DNA from: Myrica gale
Taxonomy: Eukaryota > Streptophyta > Magnoliopsida > Fagales > Myricaceae
NCBI GenBank assembly: GCA_963930655.1
Contig: OZ005608.1
Span: 16,430,001-16,494,000, forward strand
Direction of reading: 5' to 3'
DNA length: 64,000 nucleotides
Made by a program: the position numbers and the translations under genes. The notes beneath the pieces were generated by a model, which did not search any database, had not been told where the DNA came from, and saw only the letters and a program-made list of their open reading frames with translations. Below are positions 56,166 through 64,000 of the stretch, one piece after another. Within the stretch, counting starts at the first letter, position 1, and each line of letters opens with the position of its first letter.

Positions 56166-59100
56166 GTAAGCTTACCTCCTTGAAACTTCTCCTTGGCCGA
56201 ATATCTTCCCTTAGTTAGATCTTGAGTTTTGTGCCTTGTTTTACTAGATCTTGAGCTTAGAAAGCCTTAGGTTGTGTTGTGATATTAGATATGGTTATGC
56301 ATGTATGAGATCTGAACTTTGGTGTTAGAAAAATGCAAAGAAATGAACAATACATGTTAGGAAGATTCGGGTCTTAACTCACACCATACTTGGCCGAATG
56401 CATGTTGGATTTCCTTTAGATCTCTTGCTGTTGAAGCCTCTAAATGTTAGATCTAGTCATGGTTGTTGTATATGATGAAGAGAGGAGGTTGTAAGGCACA
56501 ATTCATGCTAGTTTGGTCTTGAAATGAAAAAGAAAATGCATGTAGCAAAGTAGGTTAGTTTCGGCATGAATGGTTGTGATTGGTGGTGTTGGCCGAATCT
56601 TGTGTGCCATGGATCTTCAAGTATAACTTTGTTAAGTATCGATTTGATGAATGATCATGATATATGTAAGTTTAGTAAACATATGCATATAAGCTAGTCT
56701 TGAAATGTTGAAGTTTGCATGCAAATCAAAAGAACTAAGGAAAACCTAATTATTCTATGAAAATGGGTGTTGACCGAATATGATGTTGTGCTAGATCTTG
56801 AAGTTGTTTTGTGATTTGTAGATCCTAGGTTGTGAATCTGAAAATGGAGGATGAGATCACCATTGAAGAAGAAAATTTAGACAAGGACTGCTTAAATTGG
56901 AGCATGGCCGAATGACCTAGTAGAGGAACCCTAATGGCAAGTTAATAACAAATGAAATTACACTTACATGTAATGGATGAATGAGGTCATGGCTGAATAG
57001 ATTAGAGGATAAAAACCTAAGTGCAAAAATAAGACAACATGTATGTAAGAGAGAGCAAAGATAAGAAGGCTTAAAGGCTCGGGTTATATGGAGATGAAAG
57101 AACATGAAAATTAGGTCAAGTCCTATAGGTCTCGGCAACAACAATATATCATGTTCCATGAAGTTAAGTGATGGCACTAATGGTTATTAGTCCATGCAAA
57201 GGAAGATTAAAAGTGTGGAACAAGGAGAATAGAAATTGGACATGATCTAAGTTGCTGATTTGATAAAGAATCCTTAATATGAAATGTTATTGCTGCCCTT
57301 CATGGATAGGTCGTGAAATCAATGTTATTGAGGGGGAGAATAAGTGTACTAGGGTTGAATACGAATTGGACACGAAGAAGGTGAAAACAACAACCTTACA
57401 CGTATCGAAAAACAGTTTGTTACAAGTACTTTGGGGAATCAAGATTTTGGCCGAATGATCAAACCTAGGTCTTATGTTAAAAGTCATCTTACACATAAAT
57501 GAACTCATGAATGATGTGGTTTAATGGTTCGGGTGGCATTAGTTAGTATGAATAACAGAGTCTAATGGTATCAAAGCTACGAATGGAAGTTGCAAGTAAG
57601 ATAATTAGGTGCTGGCCGAATCGTATGAGATTCAAAACAGTAGTTGAATTGTAAGGATAGAAGAAGCCTTAACTATACTAAGAGAATGTGAAATAGAAGA
57701 TGTAAATAAGTCAATCATGCATGGGAATTGATGAATTAGTAAGTTAGAAACGATTGATCTTAATGCGCGAAATGAAGGAAAGTGTTAAACTTGAATCTTT
57801 GTATGATTAGCTTGCTGATTAGAGTTCTAAGTAATAATGGAAATAAATTACAATGGAGTTGAGTAATTAGATAATCTAAGCTTTGATCAGTAGCTGAATT
57901 GGAGGAATGAATAGGGATTTAAATGATCAATAGATTTGTAGTATAATGAAATTAATGTACAATTTCACGTAAAGTTTCAGATATGAACTTTGAAACTAAG
58001 ACGGTATATGACACGTTGTATGCTTGGTTGGGTGTTGATAACTAAGTATTGAAGCATTGCTTGTAGGCAAAGGGCCAAGTGAGAACCAAGAAGATTGCAA
58101 GGAGTACAGTAAGTGAATCTTACCCGATTTGGAAAACTGAAATGATACACTGCATGTTTTATTGTGCATGGCAAGATGTTTTTAACACAAGTGACATGTA
58201 TTGTGCGTAAAGAATATTTCAAGTACGCATGATGTTTCGAACATGTCATAGCATGATCATTTGCATGAACGCATGAGAGACGTTTTGATGCAAATGAAAT
58301 TACGATGTTTTCAAGAGTGGCATGGCATGTTCATTGCATAGAAACATGAAAAGTTGTTTTTTGCAAATGAGAAAGAATTTATGTTATGATTAAGCCCGGG
58401 GGCTTTGGGTAAGATCCGTACCAAGTTAAGTGAGGTTCATCATCCATACCGAGGAACGTTGATCGAGAATGATGGATGAATGGAACCTAGGACGCCCATA
58501 CCGAGGGACGTTGATCGAGAAGGTTGGGTAAGTCCTTGAGGTATGTGCAACCACACCGAGGAACGTTGCTCGAGAAGGTGTGGCGCCTCCAAGGGTCATG
58601 TCTAGCCACTGAAGGACGAATGCGAGAAGGTGTGCTAGCTTGACCGTATGTAAGGTCCCCAAGGGAAATCGGGGACAGTTTCAATGGGAACGCACAACCT
58701 TGACTTCAAGGGTTAAATGGAGCGAGCCCACAGTAAGAGATATGAAATGAATGATTTTCAAGCGATTGTAGTGCATGGCATGTGCATCACGGAGCATGCA
58801 TATGCATCATGGTTTTTATGCACTATCTCATGACTTACAGTTATGCATTTCTTTTCTTAACTCTACAGTGTATTGAAGTAAGTATGTTTTTAAAAGCCAT
58901 GTTTTATCAAAGTCCATGTTTCAAATTGTTGTTCCTTACTGAGTCTTTCGACTCATAGTTTTTAATCGTATCATTCCAGATCCACAAGAAGATTGGGGAG
59001 CAGAGGATTATCTCACGTAGAAATCCTAGGAGTTCGGGAGTTGGAGTCGGAATTGGTGAACTCCGAGTTAGCACTAGTGAGTGCTGGTTTGTTTTGAGTG

Positions 59101-59365
59101 TGGCAGTATGTTGCCCTATTACGTTTTGTATGAGTTTGCGAACAAGATGCAATGTAAAGACTTTTATGAGTTATGATTCGTTTACCGAGGGGTTATGTTC
59201 ATTGAGCTTGTATCTCAGCCAACATGTGGATCCTGAGTGAGTCTTCCGATGTGTATAATAAAAATTTTTTCGCTGTAAGAGTTAGTGTAAGCGCTGGAGT
59301 GTTCCCGGGGAATGTTCGCGGCTGTCATGGTCCCTACGGGATGGCGTTCGGGGCGTGACAGGTGC

Positions 59366-60090
59366 TCTAGGCTCGAGAGGTACCTCTGAAGCCGATTAGA
59401 AGGTCGTGCTGCCACCTCTGCGGCCACTGCTGCTCTATAAGCAAACCGTCAAGTCAATGCCCCCTCCTGCCCCCTGCTCCTGGACAGAGTGAACTTGTTC
59501 AGCGCACTCTTAACCCCCTTACGAGTATCCTCAGCAGTGATCATAACACCCCGAGAAATGAGGAACTGAGTTAGAAACACGCCGTATTAGAGACTATATT
59601 CCTTAATTCCCCAAGTCCCATCCATAATCCGCTCGAACATGTACAGTGGAAAATCTATCAACGTATGCTGACCCAGTAAGAGCATGCACTGAGCTCTCGG
59701 GAACGTGCACTCGGTAGAATAAGTTCTGCCATCGACGTTCGACGTCCAAATAAGGTGCAAAATCCGCCAAAACACACTGAACTTACTCTGCTTGATTATG
59801 CTGCCAACCACTGCAGAGGTCTTCCCCGTCATCAGCGTCCATAAGTCCTGCTCTGATGTCCTCTGCTCATCCGTCAAAGCAACTGCTAGGAAGCAGGGAG
59901 TCCTAGGCCAAGGGCAGTGCAGGAAATCGGCAATGACGTCTGCCGAGAACATGAACTGTACTCCTCGCACCTCCATAGTTGTCACGAATATTGTCAACAC
60001 AGAAACCATCCACCCACGATAGCTGGTGAAGGAATCTCTGGTACTCGAACAACTGGAAGAGAGTGTGCTACTTGTACAACGAATTGTCAA
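59366..60090 (-). pseudogene. Putative plant transposon protein domain gene (second module)
   Basis: The frame 60090-59587 contains VQFMFSADVIADFLHCP, LWTLMTGKTSAVVGSIIKQS, FSVFWRILHLIWTSNVDGRT and LLLGQHTLIDFPLYMFERIM. This matches the layout of the 'putative plant transposon protein' domain: F....I..FL, then W..F....L.P......V...RA.LL..L.....ID....I...I. A further stretch (VFLTQFLISRGV, 59586-59540) continues the family pattern in another frame. The N-terminal side (60060-60090) abuts the fifth GATCGATC block. It is probably broken, and its role in transposition is not established. Confidence 0.5.
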
Positions 60091-60109
60091 AATCAGATAG
60101 GTCGCTCTT

Positions 60110-60475
60110 TGTCAAAATCAGATTCATCGGTACATACAGTACCGATCGGTCGCTAAATAACAATAAGCGATTGATTGTCTACCTTAGACGATCAATCGTT
60201 CGCCACACCGTCTCCAATGATCAATCGCAGGTTAAATGCGATCCATCTGTAATGTAGACGATCAATCGTCAATTAAAGTGATCGATCGTCATTAAATTTG
60301 AAACTCACCGTTTCAATTTCCAATTCATCGGTACATACAGTATCGATCGGTCGCTAAATAACAATAAGTGATTGATCGTCTACTTGAGATGATCAATCGT
60401 TTGACTCACCGTCTACACCACGATCGATCGCGGTGAAGTGCGATCAATCAGTGTTTATACGAAAACACACAGATT
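60110..60475. repeat. Fifth GATCGATC block with a ~205 bp direct duplication
   Basis: The phrase AATTCATCGGTACATACAGT, then CGATCGGTCGCTAAATAACA, ATAAG(c/t)GATTGAT(t/c)GTCTAC, occurs at 60120-60185 and 60326-60390. GATCGATC words with one change continue between and after. The block lies upstream (minus strand) of the second gene module. Confidence 0.85.
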
Positions 60476-60899
60476 ACAAAAAAGCTAAAAGATGCTCAAA
60501 ATCAGCCCCAAATGATTCCTAAACAATCCTAAATGCCAAAAATATACATCAACACAAAAATTAATACAATTTACGGACCTAAATGAAAGATATAGCAAAT
60601 TAAAAAAACGTCAAGGAGATTTACATAAACGTCTACTTACACAAAATGACTTCCCGTAATTGTGTAAGCATCTTAATTGCATAGTATTGCTGCATGGTTG
60701 AGGTACATGACCTAAGGGATTCCATCAAAACCTCTTTATATTGACCTACTCATAACATCTTTACATTACATCTCGAATCCTTATATACCTTACATTATTA
60801 TTTAGCAATCTGCTCCCTCAGTATGATATCAAGCACTCTCAGGGCTTCTTGTGCATTCTCCAACTCCTGACCCGAGTGCATTCCCGATGGCCTATGACC
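60476..60899. other. AT-rich junction between the CACTA-type region and the next LTR
   Basis: No CACTA terminus and no LTR start could be fixed here. No gene. Confidence 0.4.
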
Positions 60900-63800
60900 A
60901 ACCACATTACAATCTAATTCTTACTAAGTCAGGAAATCCTCAGGACTCCTGTCACCTGGCAAATCTGGAATGATATATTTTGAAAACTGCGAGTCAAACG
61001 ACTCAGTAAGGAAAAGAACTTGTAAATATGATCTTATAAACATGAACTTGAACTTATAAACTTGAACTTGTAAAATTGTAAACTTGAACTTGTAAACTTG
61101 ATCTTGAACTTTTAAGCGTGAACTTGAAACTTGTAAACATGAACTTGAATTCATAATCTTGTAATCATGCACTAGTACCATAGCTTGAAAACATAACTTG
61201 AAATCATGCACTAGGAGCATAACTTGAAATTATGCACTTGTAAACATAAAGTGCTTCATGCATGATCATGACTTCTTGATGTGCATGTATGCTCATGTGT
61301 GCATATGCACATGCACTTGCTCTTGAAAATTTGTACTTGCACTTGTAAAGATTTTGATCTTGGAAAACCTCCAATTCTTATCTTGTGGGCTACTTGCGCT
61401 CCATTTAACCCCTGAAGTAAGGGTTGTGCATTCCCATCGGAACTGTCCCCTATTTCCCTTGGAGACATTGCATCTGGTCGAGCTAGCCCACCTTCTCGCA
61501 TTCGTCCTTCAGCGGCTAGACACGACCCTTGGAGGTCCACACCTTCTCGCATTCGTCCTTCGGTGTGGTTGCACTTACCTCTAGGATTCACTCATCCTTC
61601 TCGCATTCGTCCTTCGGTATGAGTCTCCTTCTTGATGGTACAGTACCGACCATAGCCCCTTAACTTAACTTGTCATAAAACTTTCTTGCTTTCATTTGCA
61701 CAAATCTTTCTTTTTCTTTCAAGAAAATCATGCAAATGCTTATGATGTGTCATGCTTGATAACAAATATCTTGTAAAACTTTCCTGCTTTCATTTGCACA
61801 AAAACTTCTTTCATGCTTTCATGCAAATGCGTATGTTATGTCATGCTTGACGAGAAATATCTTCTCATGCTTAGTTATAAACAACTTGTTATGCTTGATA
61901 AAAATAACATGTTATGCTTGATCATAAAAACATGTTGTGTATCATTCCAGTTTTCTTAAACAGTAAGTTTTCACTTACCTCGATCCTCTCGATCTTAGAA
62001 TGGGTCTTCCCCAACAAGCGAGTTACTTTCGTTACTTAACGCTTAAAGATAAACATTCAAATAGAACACAAGAGAAGAAATACTTATTAACATTTCGGTT
62101 TTCCAAAAGTACGCATCTTTGAAAATATGATTTCATTTACAAATGATTTCTTTACTTAGCTTTCATAAAACAATTGAAGAAAAACAATTAAAGACAGACA
62201 TCAAACATCTCCAATAAGGTTGCTGATGGGACCACTATGAAATTCACTTCATAATAACTAAGTACACTGACTCTTCCCATCGACATCATTGATTTCAAAG
62301 CCTATTCATGAAATTAAGCAACAACATCTCATGCCAAACCAGCAACCTATAATCCATCTAGCTTAATATCTCTTATTCAATACTTTTCATTATCGAATTC
62401 TCACCCTTTTATCCTCAATAATCTTCTTAACTAGGTTTGGTCAACTAGTCTCAATGATAGGGTCTCACACATCTTCAATTGGAACTCCAAATTCAACATA
62501 TATGAAATTTTAACAAGGCCGCTCGAGCGCCTGTCGAGCACTGGACGAGCGCCAACTCACTGTGTGAAAATTCCAAAGGCCGCTCGAGCACCTGTGGAGT
62601 ATTGGTCAAACGACAAGACACTGTCCATCACATTTTCTTAAGGCCGCTCGAGCGCCTGTCGCACGCTGGTCGAGCGCGATGTTACCTATAGAAAACTTAA
62701 CAAAAGTATAACCAATGACCAAGGGTAGCAGCCTATTCAGCTCCTATGATCTCTCTTCTCCCATTTAATAACATTTTCTTGCCTTAACATGCAAACCATA
62801 TTTACCCCTAGGTTTAAGCCACTGACCGAAACCCTAACATCATCAAAACTAATCATGTTCACATCCAAAAGCAAGGGTTTACAACAGCAAACTTACAACC
62901 TTCAAATCAAGGTGCTACACTTCCAATTTCATGCCATCCATTTACATGCATGTGAAAACTTCTCCACTTGCAATTGTTAACCTAGATTATGGTCACTGAC
63001 CTAAGCCGTAATGTCCCCCAAATCTCTTTTTTTTTTCATATCCATGAACAATGCTTTAACACAGCAGCATAACTACAACAAAATCAAAGGATTTTACACC
63101 TTAACTTCACATAAAATTAGGTTATACTTCTCCTTTTTCAACCTACATTCTATTATGTATTTCCAATCTTGAACTAACCCAAAAACCGTGACATTTAACA
63201 GAAATGATCACTCTCGAATCACAAGCCACAAATCACTTTACAAGGTTATAAGATCCGGCCAACATCATCACAACTTACATGCATGTTAACATATTCAACA
63301 ACAGAACCAAAATCATCACTTCCTTCAAAGATTAGCTAAACCCGTGGCCTTAATCCCTTCCTCCATCAACATAATTCACACACTCAATCTCAACAACACA
63401 TCACAACAGCTTCTATAGTCATGAAATACTCAAAAGGAGACAAAATATAGCAAGTTTCGGCCAAAGGAAAGAGTTTCACTCTAAGGAATGAAAGATGATC
63501 GAACCTTACCTCCAACCACTTGAGCTTACGGCGGCACCTTGCCTACAATTGATTCATACTAATGTCATTTATAGGTTTACTAGATGTAGAGAATAGTCAT
63601 TCAATTAAATTCAGCACATCATACTAAATCGTCCATATTTCTTGATTTCCCAATGGTGCTCTTACAATGCAAAGTACTCTCTTAAGGATGTCGAAGCCAT
63701 AAGAATTGGGTTCGAAACTGATCCTTACACTAATTTTCAAAACATATCAAAATTCTAAGTAATTTGGAGCTCATTTGCCACTCAAAACATTTACCCGAAA

Positions 63801-64000
63801 ATACAAGCTGCTGAGGACATCCAAGCGGGCAACCCCAACGTCTCCAACTTAAAAATTCATAACTTTAAAGACATGGCTCCAAATAGCATGAAATTTCTTT
63901 TAAAATAGTCTCCTTTCATATTTCAAGATTGATGATAAAAATCACATACATCGGAATTACCATGCATTTTCAACGACACTTCATATCGGGTGAAAAATCC
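60900..64000 (-). mobile_element. Partial giant LTR (third family member), running off the window
   Basis: It matches the LTR at 13618-17654 in the same orientation and order: the TCCTCAGGACTCCTGTCACCTG region with GACTCAGTAAGG (60935-61005), the GGGCTACTTGCGCTCCATTT / CCCTTGGAGAC block (61385-61640), the CATTCCAGTTTT ... CTTACCT block (61935-61980), and late TTTCGGCCAAAGG boxes (63450-63540). The CGTGACA terminus is not recognisable near 60.7-60.9 kb and the other end is beyond 64,000. It is more diverged than the other two copies, so likely older. Confidence 0.7.
62515..62685. repeat. CTCGAGCG-rich 62 bp tandem repeat, three copies
   Basis: AAGGCCGCTCGAGCGCCTGT recurs at about 62515, 62576 and 62640 with small changes, each followed by a second CGAGCG-type word. 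GC-rich islands in AT-rich LTR sequence. Confidence 0.75.

Larger units (their letters stand above)
54607..59360 (+). mobile_element. Giant solo LTR (Ty3/gypsy type), 4,754 bp
   Basis: It starts TGTGAGACCCCG and ends GGGGCGTGACA, with a 5 bp duplication GGTGC (54602-54606, 59361-59365). It is the same family as the fossil at 13207-17654: shared are both termini, the GGAACGTTG...GAGAAGG boxes with the ATGGAGCGAGCCCAC region (58.4-58.75 kb), and repeated GGCCGAAT boxes. No interior or second LTR is seen, so it is a solo LTR inserted in the CACTA-type region. Its long frames are not protein-like. The perfect duplication suggests it is fairly young. Confidence 0.85.
49862..60480 (-). mobile_element. 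CACTA-type element with GATCGATC arrays (right end not found)
   Basis: The left terminus is CACTACAACAAAATGATT followed by TTTCGTCACTAAA-type subterminal repeats (49880-50045). Inside, GATCGATC-rich blocks alternate with two minus-strand gene modules: Transposase_24 (50616-51881), then a gene with the putative plant transposon protein domain (54.25-54.6 and 59.4-60.1 kb), with another block to 60.47 kb. A 4,754 bp solo LTR (54607-59360) is inserted in the second module. The inverse terminus was not found before the gypsy LTR begins near 60.9 kb, so the right limit is arbitrary. It may be two related elements side by side rather than one. Confidence 0.6.

Noticed and set aside
62455-62471. AGGGTCTCACA at 62459 as the end of the third giant LTR
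   Set aside because: Family landmarks that belong deeper in the LTR (GGCC-AA boxes, the CTTACCT...TTGAGC region) still occur up to 63.54 kb, so the LTR goes on beyond this point.

Overview
The window is nuclear DNA of a flowering plant, most likely a woody eudicot. It is AT-rich and gene-poor. Host genes have GT-AG introns, and the rest is layered plant transposons: L1-type LINEs, hAT, Mutator and CACTA elements, and Ty1/copia and Ty3/gypsy relics. The species cannot be named from the sequence. Protein calls rest on recognising family sequences by eye; no database was searched.

Layout. 1-4.1 kb: two LINE 3' ends and a tandem TRIM-like fossil carrying a hAT MITE. 5.07-5.29 kb: first exon of an organellar YchF/Obg-like ATPase gene (minus). 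5.5-10.2 kb: a probable 4.7 kb hAT-type element holding a second 419 bp MITE and two host-like fragments. 12.5-19.0 kb: a LINE that kept ORF1 and its tail, split by a fossil Ty3/gypsy element with a giant LTR. 19.88 kb: the stranded first coding exon of an IQD (calmodulin-binding) gene. 20.2-24.4 kb: a CACTA element carrying pieces of at least three unrelated host genes (40S ribosomal protein S13, a CCDC130/YJU2-type splicing factor, a plastid fibrillin). 25-36.9 kb: mixed relics (copia gag, a split MULE transposase, tandem repeats, a 555 bp solo LTR, a gypsy fragment).

37.25-47.91 kb (minus) is the main host gene, a 12-exon ABCB2-type P-glycoprotein. Leaving aside one insertion, the 12 exons read without interruption for 1,247 codons. 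That insertion is a 2,552 bp Mutator-like element in exon 5, flanked by a perfect 9 bp duplication, and it carries exons of an FTSHI5-type plastid protein gene. The allele shown here therefore looks freshly knocked out by a gene-carrying Pack-MULE.

49.86-60.5 kb is an unusual CACTA-type region. A typical CACTA end with a TTTAGTGACGAAA-type subterminal zone is followed by blocks of dense GATCGATC words. These blocks bracket two minus-strand gene modules, a Ptta/En/Spm (Transposase_24) gene and a gene with the putative plant transposon protein domain. The second module is interrupted by a 4,754 bp solo LTR of the same giant-LTR family seen at 13-17 kb. A third member of that family runs off the right edge.

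The most notable things are the Pack-MULE inside ABCB2, the multi-gene Pack-CACTA, and the GATCGATC arrays that punctuate the 50-60 kb element. No rRNA, tRNA or CRISPR feature was found.
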